The notes under the pieces: model-generated
Seen by the model: the letters and a program-made list of their open reading frames with translations, nothing else
Database searches by the model: none
What the model was told of the DNA's origin: nothing
Assembly: GCF_018613835.1 (NCBI RefSeq)
Contig: NZ_JAGGPM010000030.1
Span: forward strand, 31,699-95,698
DNA length: 64,000 bases
From: Arthrobacter sp. ISL-5
GTDB taxonomy: Bacteria; Actinomycetota; Actinomycetes; Actinomycetales; Micrococcaceae
Direction of reading: 5' to 3'
In this document: positions 51,067 to 58,085 of the stretch, piece after piece
Numbering within the stretch: the first letter of the stretch is position 1
Layout of the letters: each line of letters begins with the position of its first letter
Program-made: the position numbers and the translations under genes

Positions 51067-51963
51067 ATGAGCACTCCTCCAGTACCCACAAACCCCAGCG
51101 ACCCGAACTCCCACGAGCCGAACCAGGACGGTACGGAAGCACGCGGCGCGCAGCCCCGCTACGGCCAGGATGCTCCGCAGTACGGCCAGAACACTCCGCC
51201 GGCTCCGCAGTACGGCCAGAACACTCCGCCGGCTCCGCAGTACGGCCAGAACGCACCCCAGTATGGTCAGGGCACACCGCAGTTCGGACAGAACGCTCCC
51301 CAGTACGGGCAGAACACGCCACAGCAGCCGCAGTACGGTCAGGGTGCTCCCCAGCAGCCGCAGTACGGACAGGGCGCTCCCCAGTACGGTCAGCAGGCAT
51401 CCGCCCCGTCACCCTACGGTCAGTCCCCGTACGGTCAGGCACCCTACGGCCAATCCCCGTACGGGTACCCGTCGGAACAGCCGCAGGGCGGCGGAACCGC
51501 AGCCGGCGTTCCGCAGCTTGTGAACACTTCCTTTTGGATGATCATCGGCGCGGGCGTCCTGTCGGTTCTGTCGGTTCTGCTCACGATTCCAACGCTGGAT
51601 GATCCCGCCATGCGCAGCACATTTGAGGAACAGCTCCGCGGAAGCGGCCAGAACGTGGCATTCGACGACGTCAAGGGCTTCATCATCGGAACCATGGTGG
51701 TCTTCGCCCTGATCGGCGCGGGGCTCTACGCGCTGGTGGCCTTCAACGTCCGCAAGGGCAAGAACTGGGCCCGCATCTTGGGAACGGTGTTCGCGGCGCT
51801 GTCCGTTTTCAGCCTCTTCCCTGTTGGCCTGAACACGCTGGTGGCCCTCGTCGGCATCGCGGCGATTGTGATGCTGTACCTGCCCGCGTCGGCACCGTAC
51901 TTCCAGAAGCAGCAGCCGTTCGCCAACCCGTACTCGCAGCCGGGCGGCCCCTTCGGCCGCTAG
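51067..51963 (+). CDS. YGQ-repeat membrane protein with four C-terminal helices
   Basis: 298 residues. Residues 20-145 consist of repeats of PQYGQNTPPA / PQYGQGAP type (about 13 YGQ units), unstructured and tyrosine-rich. The last 150 residues have four membrane helices (SFWMIIGAGVLSVLSVLLT and following) plus the loop NVRKGKNWARILGTVFAALS, close in layout and in the WAR motif to the preceding gene. The pair is likely a duplicated module with diverged tails. A role at the pole or in condensate-like assembly is speculation; nothing fixes it. Confidence 0.75.
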   Translation: MSTPPVPTNPSDPNSHEPNQDGTEARGAQPRYGQDAPQYGQNTPPAPQYGQNTPPAPQYGQNAPQYGQGTPQFGQNAPQYGQNTPQQPQYGQGAPQQPQYGQGAPQYGQQASAPSPYGQSPYGQAPYGQSPYGYPSEQPQGGGTAAGVPQLVNTSFWMIIGAGVLSVLSVLLTIPTLDDPAMRSTFEEQLRGSGQNVAFDDVKGFIIGTMVVFALIGAGLYALVAFNVRKGKNWARILGTVFAALSVFSLFPVGLNTLVALVGIAAIVMLYLPASAPYFQKQQPFANPYSQPGGPFGR

Positions 51964-52040
51964 CCTCGGGCCGCTAGGCACCCGCACGCAACCAGTTACA
52001 CGCAACCTATTAACGGGCGCGGATTCCAGGAAGGTCGGAT

Positions 52041-52769
52041 TTACTCCGGCTGACCCGGGGTCTGCGCCCGTTGCGCGTGATAGGCCAGAATCTGCAGCTC
52101 GGTGGCCATGTCCACCTTGCGAAGGTTCACGCCATCGGGAACCTGGAGCATCACGGGCGCGAAGCTGAGGATGCTGTGCACGCCGGCCGCCACCACACGG
52201 TCGCACACACTCTGGGCCACGGCGGCCGGCAGGGCGAGAACCACCATGTTGGCGCCGGTCCGCTCCAGCACCGGCTCAAGGTCGGCCACATCGCTCACAC
52301 GGAGCCAGCCAACCTCATTGCCCACCACCATTTGGTCGGCATCGAAAATGGCAACAACGTCGAAGCCCCTGGACTCAAAACCGCCGTACCTGGCGAGCGC
52401 CTTGCCCAAGTTACCGGCGCCGACGATCGCGACCTTCCAGTCGTGCGTCAGTCCCAGCGCGGCGGCGATGTGACGGCTCAGGTACTGGACCTCATAGCCC
52501 ACGCCGCGCGTACCGTACGACCCCACATGGGACAGATCCTTGCGGAGCGTGGACGAGCTGACTCCTGATGCCTCGGCCAGCGATTCGGAGGACACGCGCT
52601 CGGTGCCCTCTGCCATCAGGGTGTTCAGGGCGCGCAAGTAGATCGTCAGCCGGGCCACGGCCGCAGGCGGAATCTGCTTTCCGGCAGCTCCGGTGTCCCC
52701 GGGCACGGCTTGAGGTGGTGAATCGAGCGAAGTCACTATCTGCTCCATTGCGTCGCGTTGTGAGTCCAC
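52041..52769 (-). CDS. rex: Redox-sensing transcriptional repressor Rex
   Basis: 242 residues from GTG 52769; an in-frame ATG at 52748 would give 235. N-terminal winged helix (AAVARLTIYLRALNTLM, SSSTLRKDLSHVGSYGTRGVGY) and a Rossmann domain with VAIVGAGNLGKALARYGGF that binds NADH/NAD. It senses NADH/NAD and represses respiratory genes. The neighbouring gene is a glutaredoxin-like protein. I searched the gap for its usual TTGTGAAnnnnTTCACAA operator and found none. Confidence 0.95.
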   Translation of the reverse strand: MDSQRDAMEQIVTSLDSPPQAVPGDTGAAGKQIPPAAVARLTIYLRALNTLMAEGTERVSSESLAEASGVSSSTLRKDLSHVGSYGTRGVGYEVQYLSRHIAAALGLTHDWKVAIVGAGNLGKALARYGGFESRGFDVVAIFDADQMVVGNEVGWLRVSDVADLEPVLERTGANMVVLALPAAVAQSVCDRVVAAGVHSILSFAPVMLQVPDGVNLRKVDMATELQILAYHAQRAQTPGQPE

Positions 52770-52822
52770 TCTAGATCCCCATCACTTAAGTCAACAAAGC
52801 CGGTGCCATTGCGCGAAAGCGG

Positions 52823-53080
52823 CTACTGCCGCGCCATCGCCTGACGCAGGACCCGGTCCAGCCGGGCTTCGTCAATCTTCCAGAAGTCCCGCTGGACTCC
52901 GTTCACGAAAACCACCGGAATCTCCTCGGCGTACTGCTCCCGCAGGGCTTCGTCGCTGTCCACCGACCGTTCCGTCCACTCAAGTCCCAGGGCGACAGTA
53001 ACCCGCCCGACGGCGTCGCGCGCCGCGGCGCACAGGTGACAGTCAGCTTTGGTGAGGAGGACGACGTCGGGGTTTGCCAT
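52823..53080 (-). CDS. Glutaredoxin-like protein
   Basis: 85 residues. The thioredoxin-fold motif is LTKADCHLCAAARDAV (CHLC) and ends with EIPVVFVNGVQRDFW; this is the actinobacterial glutaredoxin-like branch that usually uses mycothiol or thioredoxin reductant. It is placed 54 nt upstream of the rex start on the same strand, a conserved pair in actinobacteria. Confidence 0.88.
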   Translation of the reverse strand: MANPDVVLLTKADCHLCAAARDAVGRVTVALGLEWTERSVDSDEALREQYAEEIPVVFVNGVQRDFWKIDEARLDRVLRQAMARQ

Positions 53081-53135
53081 GCTTCAACGGTATCGCGGTA
53101 ACGACCCGTCGGCCGGGCACATCCCCTGCATTGAC

Positions 53136-53141
53136 TAGACT
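53136..53141 (+). promoter_or_regulatory. -10 box directly before the HAD phosphatase gene
   Basis: TAGACT ends 7 nt before the ATG at 53149, leaving no space for a ribosome site. It is one of eleven such cases. Confidence 0.55.
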
Positions 53142-53148
53142 CAGTGGC

Positions 53149-53967
53149 ATGCCCGAGGAGAAGTACGTCGCTGTGGTCCAGCATCCGGTTGCACCGCAGC
53201 AGCACGGCGAGGCCGCGTTCTTCGACGTCGACAACACCCTCATGAAGGGCGCCAGCCTGTTCCACGTGGCCCGGAAAATGCATCAGCGCGGAGCATTCAC
53301 CCTTCCGCAGGCTGCCGGCATGGCGTGGAAGCAGTTTAAGTTCGTGCTCCGCGGCGAGAACATGGACGACGTCCACGCGGTGCGGGATTCCGCGCTGACC
53401 CTCGCAGCCGGCATCACGGAGGAGGACATCAAAGCCCTGGGCGAGGAAGTCTTCGACGAGATGATCGCCTCCCGGATCTGGCCGGGAACAAAAGCCCTGG
53501 CCGAGCAGCACCTGCGGGTGGGGCGCAAAGTCTGGCTGGTCACAGCCACCCCGATCGAGGTGGCCACTGTCATTTCCGCGCGGCTTGGCCTCACCGGCGC
53601 TCTGGGGACCGTGGGTGAGATCCGGGACGGCTTCTACACCGGGCGGCTCGTGGGCGACATCCTGCACGGCGCTGCCAAGGCCGTGGCGGTCCAGGGCATC
53701 GCCGACGCCGAAGGCCTGGACCTCAAGCGCTGCTGGGGCTACAGCGACTCGTACAACGACATCCCGCTGCTGACCCTCGTGGGCCACCCCGTGGCCATCA
53801 ATCCGGACGCCCGGCTGCGCAAGCACGCCCGCGAGCACAACTGGCCGGTCTACGATTTCCGCTCCGGCCGCCGCGCCGCCACCCTGGGCCTCAAGGCCGC
53901 CACGGCCGGCGGCGCAATCTACGGCCTCTGGCGAGGCTACTCCCGCATCCGCGGCCCCCGGGTCTAA
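53149..53967 (+). CDS. HAD-IB family phosphatase (SerB1-like)
   Basis: 272 residues from ATG 53149. HAD motifs: AAFFDVDNTLMKG (motif I, catalytic Asp pair), WLVTATPIE (II), a Lys in HGAAKAVAV (III) and GYSDSYNDIPLL (IV). Substrate not assigned; the family includes phosphoserine and lipid phosphate phosphatases. Gene order with glutaredoxin-like, bS22 and BldC-like genes matches the mycobacterial serB1 region. Confidence 0.9.
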   Translation: MPEEKYVAVVQHPVAPQQHGEAAFFDVDNTLMKGASLFHVARKMHQRGAFTLPQAAGMAWKQFKFVLRGENMDDVHAVRDSALTLAAGITEEDIKALGEEVFDEMIASRIWPGTKALAEQHLRVGRKVWLVTATPIEVATVISARLGLTGALGTVGEIRDGFYTGRLVGDILHGAAKAVAVQGIADAEGLDLKRCWGYSDSYNDIPLLTLVGHPVAINPDARLRKHAREHNWPVYDFRSGRRAATLGLKAATAGGAIYGLWRGYSRIRGPRV

Positions 53968-54388
53968 CGCACTTCCTTCCCCGCGACGCGCAAATTCCCT
54001 GAGGACACCGGCATTCCCGCGTCGCCGGCTCATTTGCGCGTCATGAGGCACTGTCCGTGTCGAGAAGGCGAAACGCCGCGGGCGGTGTCGAGAAGGCGAC
54101 TTAACGACGCCGGTGGTGTTTCGCGTAGGAGCGCATCGCCGCCGAACGCGCGACAGAGGTCGCCCAGCGACCGCGGAGCGCCTTTTGGCGGAAGTGAAAG
54201 CCCGCGGGCCCCGGCCCGAGCTTGCGAGGGGTGGGCGGGGCTGAACGCTAAGCGACGGCGAAACGCCACTGGCGTCGGACGCCCGAGTGAGGCGAAGCGC
54301 TGCGGGACGGCGCCCTGCCGCCGAACTCAGAACGCAAAAATGCCCGCACCCTCGAAAGGGAGCGGGCATTGACGCGCAGAAAGTATCT
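53968..54388. other. 421-bp intergenic region, G+C-rich, with repeated GTGTCGAGAAGGCGA
   Basis: The sequence GTGTCGAGAAGGCGA occurs twice at about 54057 and 54086, and CGAAACGCC recurs (54067, 54259). No ORF has a ribosome site and codon bias is absent. It could be a small RNA, relic gene or an Arthrobacter-type repeat; I cannot decide. The right end is the terminator of bS22. Confidence 0.45.
54336..54370 (-). terminator. Terminator of the bS22 gene
   Basis: AATGCCCGC...GCGGGCATT hairpin (54339-54370) is followed, in minus-strand direction, by TTTTTGC. This is the most canonical intrinsic terminator of the window. Confidence 0.8.
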
Positions 54389-54487
54389 CTACTTCTTATT
54401 GCGGCGCTGGTGGCGCGTCTTACGAAGCAACTTGCGGTGCTTCTTCTTGGCCATACGCTTGCGACGCTTCTTAATAACTGAACCCAC
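54389..54487 (-). CDS. 30S ribosomal protein bS22 (AURKAIP1/COX24 family), 32 residues
   Basis: The GTG at 54487 has an AAGGAAC site, and 32 codons read MGSVIKKRRKRMAKKKHR then KLLRKTRHQRRNKK before TAG. This is the very basic, actinobacterial small-subunit protein bS22, whose homologues have 32-33 residues. It lies 227 nt downstream of the BldC-like gene in the same direction and is followed by an intrinsic terminator. It is too short for routine gene finders. Confidence 0.93.
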   Translation of the reverse strand: MGSVIKKRRKRMAKKKHRKLLRKTRHQRRNKK

Positions 54488-54713
54488 GAAAGTTCCTTAC
54501 AAACTAGATGCAGTACCTGTCTGATGGAGAAGGTCCGTGGACTAAGCAACAGACTGAAACAACTGACAGATTCTTACAATGACGTAAAACGTTCTTTAAC
54601 AGGGTACCGCTTATCCGGAGCACCTACTGACCGCCGCCGTCCCATGACCTGCAGCCGCCCCCAAGGCGGCTGCATTGGCCATGAAGACCGTGCGGACAGT
54701 CGAGCGCCGGCTT

Positions 54714-54926
54714 TTACGCGGTATCCGAGTGTCCGTCGACAACAGCGCCTTTGAGGTACTGCTCGACGGCGCTCTCCGGAACCCGATAGGACCGGCCGAA
54801 CCGGACCGCGGGCATTTCCCCGGAATGGACCAAGCGATACACGGTCATCTTGGAGACACGCATAAGCTCAGCCACCTCGGCCACGGTCAAGAACTTGGCG
54901 TTCGAGAAGTTCGACTCTGCGGACAT
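54714..54926 (-). CDS. BldC/MerR-like DNA-binding protein
   Basis: 70 residues from ATG 54926 with an AAAGGAA site; the frame is open 24 codons further without a better start. The helix-turn-helix is FLTVAEVAELMRVSKMTVYRLV, and RFGRSYRVPESAVEQYL follows, matching the BldC family (68-70 residues), which in Streptomyces binds direct repeats to hold back sporulation. It is annotated as excisionase-like in many genomes, but there is no prophage here. It precedes bS22, as in mycobacteria. Confidence 0.88.
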   Translation of the reverse strand: MSAESNFSNAKFLTVAEVAELMRVSKMTVYRLVHSGEMPAVRFGRSYRVPESAVEQYLKGAVVDGHSDTA

Positions 54927-55029
54927 TTCCCATATTCCTTTGCTCTCAGCAACTTGCGGCGACCCCAATTTGTCTTCGGTGCGCCGATGCTGAGCCATCG
55001 AACAACCGTGTGCTAGTTACTCTAGAGGC

Positions 55030-56178
55030 TCACGGGGCCATTGTGAAAGCCCTGCGCTTCCGCGACGAAGCGGCAAGCTGTTCCAGCACGGACGCCGTCA
55101 CATCCCACTCCATGCAGGCGTCGGTCACGCTCTGGCCGTAGACCAGGGCGGAGCGTCCCGCGGTATGTTCGGCGACATCCAGGTTCTGGGCCCCGCCGAC
55201 CAGGAAGCTTTCGAGCATGACGCCGGCGATGGCACCTGCCGCCTCACCCTTGTCCTCGAGTTGTGCGCCGATTTCGAGCGCGACCTCGGCCTGGCGGTGG
55301 TGGCTCTTGCCGCTGTTGGCGTGGCTGGCATCCACAATCAGCCTCGGGTTCAGGTTCTTGGCAGCGAGCTTGGCTGACGCCGCCTCGACGTCGGCCGCGG
55401 AGTAGTTGGGACCCTTGCGCCCGCCGCGGAGGATCACATGGGTGTCCGGATTGCCCGCGGTGGCCACGAGCGCCGCCCGGCCGTCGCCGTCGATCCCCAG
55501 GAACGCCTGCGGGGCCGCGGCGGCACTGCAGGCGTCCACCGCCACCTGGAGGTCGCCGTCGGTCCCGTTCTTGAAGCCGATCGGCATGGACAGCCCGGAG
55601 GCCAGCTGGCGGTGGATCTGGCTTTCCGTGGTCCGGGCGCCGATGGCTCCCCAGGACACCAGGTCCGCCATGTACTGGGGGCTGATCGGCTCGAGGAATT
55701 CGGTGGCGGCGGGCAGTCCCAGCGCCGTGACCTGCTGCAGGAAACGCCGGGCGGCGCGCAGGCCGCCGGCGATGTCGTGCGTTCCGTCGAGGCGCGGATC
55801 GTTGATCAGGCCCTTCCAGCCCACCGTGGTGCGCGGCTTTTCGAAGTACGCGCGCATGACGATCAGCAGGTCTTCCTTGTGCCTCTCGGCCTGGCTGACA
55901 AGGCGGCGGGCGTACTCGAGGCCGGCCTTGGGGTCGTGGATGGAGCACGGGCCCACGATCACCAGCAGGCGGTCGTCCACGCCGTCCATGATGGCCCGGA
56001 CTTCGTCCCGGCCGCGTTCGACGACGTCCGCCACGCGGGCGTCCAGGGGCAGTTCCGCGATCATCTCCTGCGGAGTGGGCAGCGCAGTGAATTCACTGAC
56101 CCTCAGATTCGACGTTGATTGCTGCGGCGCGGTCTGTTTCGACGTCGGCTGCTGGGTTTCGGTGGCTGTGGTGCTCAT
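55030..56178 (-). CDS. aroF: 3-deoxy-7-phosphoheptulonate (DAHP) synthase, class I
   Basis: 382 residues. The AroF/G/H fold is shown by LLVIVGPCSIHDPKAGLEYARR, MRAYFEKPRTTVGWKGLINDP, GARTTESQIHRQLASGLSMPIGFKNGT (each piece a conserved active-site region), and DASHANSGKSHHRQ. It condenses PEP and erythrose 4-phosphate in the first step of aromatic amino acid synthesis. A leader peptide containing WYAYF and two hairpins stands upstream, so attenuation by aromatic amino acids is likely. Which E. coli paralogue it matches best is not resolved; aroF is a general name. Confidence 0.94.
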   Translation of the reverse strand: MSTTATETQQPTSKQTAPQQSTSNLRVSEFTALPTPQEMIAELPLDARVADVVERGRDEVRAIMDGVDDRLLVIVGPCSIHDPKAGLEYARRLVSQAERHKEDLLIVMRAYFEKPRTTVGWKGLINDPRLDGTHDIAGGLRAARRFLQQVTALGLPAATEFLEPISPQYMADLVSWGAIGARTTESQIHRQLASGLSMPIGFKNGTDGDLQVAVDACSAAAAPQAFLGIDGDGRAALVATAGNPDTHVILRGGRKGPNYSAADVEAASAKLAAKNLNPRLIVDASHANSGKSHHRQAEVALEIGAQLEDKGEAAGAIAGVMLESFLVGGAQNLDVAEHTAGRSALVYGQSVTDACMEWDVTASVLEQLAASSRKRRAFTMAP

Positions 56179-56242
56179 GTACGGGTCCTGTTCCGGGTGG
56201 TGCGGAGCGGGCCCAAATCAGAACCCGCCGGAGAAATGGCGA

Positions 56243-56266
56243 AGGGCAGAGAATGATCTCTGCCCT
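56243..56266 (-). promoter_or_regulatory. Hairpin 2 of the aro leader
   Basis: AGGGCAGAGA and TCTCTGCCCT form a perfect 10-bp stem with a 4-nt loop. In the RNA it directly follows hairpin 1 and lies 65 nt before the aroF start. It looks like a terminator or start-site hairpin but has no U-run. Confidence 0.65.
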
Positions 56267-56326
56267 GTTGGCTCTGAAGGAAAATTGGATGCGTGTCAGT
56301 TAGACGCGGGCCCCTCCAGAGCCAAC
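56267..56326 (-). promoter_or_regulatory. Hairpin 1 of the aro leader, overlapping the leader ORF
   Basis: In the minus-strand RNA, GUUGGCUCUGGAGG (from 56326 down to 56313, within the leader peptide codons) pairs over 14 bp with CCUUCAGAGCCAAC (56280-56267), with one G-U. The left arm begins just after the aromatic codons, so ribosome position would decide whether it can form. Confidence 0.75.
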
Positions 56327-56355
56327 GAAAAATACGCATACCAACGGTTAGTCAT
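56296..56355 (-). CDS. Leader peptide with WYAYF, aromatic attenuator
   Basis: A 19-residue ORF, MTNRWYAYFSLALEGPASN, starts with ATG at 56355. The run W-Y-A-Y-F has four aromatic residues within five codons; the stop is 118 nt upstream of aroF. A ribosome stalled there on uncharged tRNA would expose or cover the adjacent hairpin arm. This is the standard logic of amino acid attenuation, seen here with all three aromatic amino acids. It is known in principle from actinobacterial aro genes; I have not compared sequences. Confidence 0.85.
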   Translation of the reverse strand: MTNRWYAYFSLALEGPASN

Positions 56356-56451
56356 AGCCAAGACCATAACCGCGGGATCGTTCCGGACGCAAACCGGAGG
56401 TGTCACAAAACTCCGTGGGACGCCCTGCACCCCTCCTGTCGCCTTTCCTGA

Positions 56452-56517
56452 CCCAACTAGGTAGCAGTAGGTGTCGTTCTGAGCCGCCAAAACGACGCCT
56501 GCTGCGACCTAGTTGGG
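56452..56517. repeat. Long hairpin downstream of rhaB
   Basis: Arms of 27 bp (56452-56478 and 56491-56517) differ at three positions and enclose a 12-nt loop. The core is CCCAACTAGGT. It begins 15 nt after the rhaB stop on the minus strand, so it is in the rhaB 3' end and may act as a terminator; no U-run. Confidence 0.7.
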
Positions 56518-56531
56518 AGGGCGGGCGCATC

Positions 56532-58085
56532 TCAGACCAGCGACGCCTCGAAAATGTCCTGCGCCTGTGATGCACGCACCAGGGCCCGCAGCTCGGCCAG
56601 GCCTCCGGCTATGGCGCCGCCGGCTCTGGCTTGTACTAGAACGTTGCCGAGCGCCGTGGCTTCCACGGGTCCGGCAACCACGCGCTTGCCGGTGGCTTCC
56701 GCGGTGAGCTGGCACAGGAGCCGGTTCTGCGAGCCGCCTCCGACGATGTGCACGGTATCGACGGCGACGTCGGCGAGCCGTTCGGCCTCGGTGATGGTCC
56801 GGGCATAGCCGGCGGCGAGGCTGTCCAGGATGCAGCGGACCATGTGCGCCGGCTCATCCGGCAGGACGTTGCCGGTGTTCCGGACCGCGGCGCGGATACG
56901 CTCGGGCATGTTGCCCGGGGCGATGAACGCGGGGTCGTCTGCGTTGATCCGGGGTCCGCCCGGGGGCAGTGCCGCTGCGGCGTCCAGGAGTTCTTCCAGG
57001 GCGGGCCGGTAGCCTTCCTGCGCCCATGTGCGCTGGCATTCGCTGAGCAGCCAGAGCCCGCCGACGTTGCGCAGGTACCGGATGGTGCCGTCCACGCCGC
57101 GTTCGTTGGTGAAATTCGCTGCCCGGCTAGCCTCGGTGAGGACCGGATGGTTCAGTTCAACTCCCACCAGCGACCAGGTGCCGGAGGAGATGTATGCGAA
57201 GTTTCCCTGGGCTGCGGAGACGGCTTCCGCGGGGACGGCGGCGACGGCGGAGGCGGTGTCGTGCGAGCCGACCGCCACCACTTTGGTCCCCGGTGGCAGC
57301 CCCGTGCGCTCGGCGATCCCGGGCAGCAGGGTGCCGATGGTTTCACCCGGCTGGATCAGGGGCGGAAACAGGTTTTTCGGCAGCCTCAGGGCGGTGAAAA
57401 ACTCGGTGGCCCACTCCCCGGCGACGGCGTCGAAGATACCGGTGGTGGAGGCGTTGGTTACCTCAGTGCGCCGCTGCCCGGTGAGCAGGAACGCGATCAG
57501 GTCCGGGATGAGCAGCGCCTGCAGCCCGCCCAGTTCACGTTCGGCCGCGAGCTGGTAGATGGTGTTGAACTGCAGGAACTGCAGCCCCGTGGTGGCGTAC
57601 AGCCGGGACTCGTCCAGGCGCCGGTGCACTCCGGCCACGGCCGCGCGGCTGCGTTCGTCACGGTAGCTGAACGGCTGCGCGGTGAGTTCCCCGGCGCCGT
57701 TCACGAGGCCGTAGTCCACGGCCCACGTGTCGATGCCGATGCTGGTGAGGTGTTCCCCGCGCCCCGCGGCGATGCGTCCGGCCGCTGCGAGGCCCGTGAG
57801 CACCTCGGCGAACAGGGCGTCGAAGTCCCAGCGGAGGCCGCCGTCGGACTGCACCACTCCGTTGGGGAAGCGGTGCACCGTCTCCAGCGCCGCGCCGCCT
57901 TTACCGGCACCGCCAGCGGCGGCGCCGCCGGTCCGCCCGCTGCTGATCCGTCCGAGGATGACCCGTCCGGAGGAGGCGCCGATGTCGACGGCGGCGAATA
58001 CACTGCCGGCGGACAGGCCGCCGTCGATATCGGTTTCCGGGCGTGGCGCCGCTGCCGCAGCTGCTGCCCGTGCCTTCGCGCTCAT
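56532..58085 (-). CDS. rhaB: L-rhamnulokinase
   Basis: 517 residues. FGGY-type kinase: N-terminal phosphate loop VDIGASSGRVILG, DTWAVDYGLVN (catalytic Asp region), VGSHDTASAVAAVP and YISSGTWSLVGVE, and C-terminal HIVGGGSQNRLLCQLTAEATG. It phosphorylates L-rhamnulose at C1. An Ala/Gly-rich insertion (SGRTGGAAAGGAGKGG) is unusual. It overlaps the aldolase-dehydrogenase gene by 4 nt and is the last gene of the operon. Confidence 0.94.
   Translation of the reverse strand: MSAKARAAAAAAAPRPETDIDGGLSAGSVFAAVDIGASSGRVILGRISSGRTGGAAAGGAGKGGAALETVHRFPNGVVQSDGGLRWDFDALFAEVLTGLAAAGRIAAGRGEHLTSIGIDTWAVDYGLVNGAGELTAQPFSYRDERSRAAVAGVHRRLDESRLYATTGLQFLQFNTIYQLAAERELGGLQALLIPDLIAFLLTGQRRTEVTNASTTGIFDAVAGEWATEFFTALRLPKNLFPPLIQPGETIGTLLPGIAERTGLPPGTKVVAVGSHDTASAVAAVPAEAVSAAQGNFAYISSGTWSLVGVELNHPVLTEASRAANFTNERGVDGTIRYLRNVGGLWLLSECQRTWAQEGYRPALEELLDAAAALPPGGPRINADDPAFIAPGNMPERIRAAVRNTGNVLPDEPAHMVRCILDSLAAGYARTITEAERLADVAVDTVHIVGGGSQNRLLCQLTAEATGKRVVAGPVEATALGNVLVQARAGGAIAGGLAELRALVRASQAQDIFEASLV

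Noticed and set aside
51140..51480. Regular repeats that look like a CRISPR array
   Set aside because: Units are 24-45 bp without unique spacers and translate in frame to YGQ repeats of a membrane protein.
52770..52822. Rex operator before rex
   Set aside because: TTGTGAGTCC was noticed near 52758, but the second half TTCACAA is absent.
54714..54926. Excisionase-like protein as evidence for a prophage
   Set aside because: It is BldC-sized, sits beside bS22 as in other actinobacteria, and no integrase, attachment site or phage gene is near.
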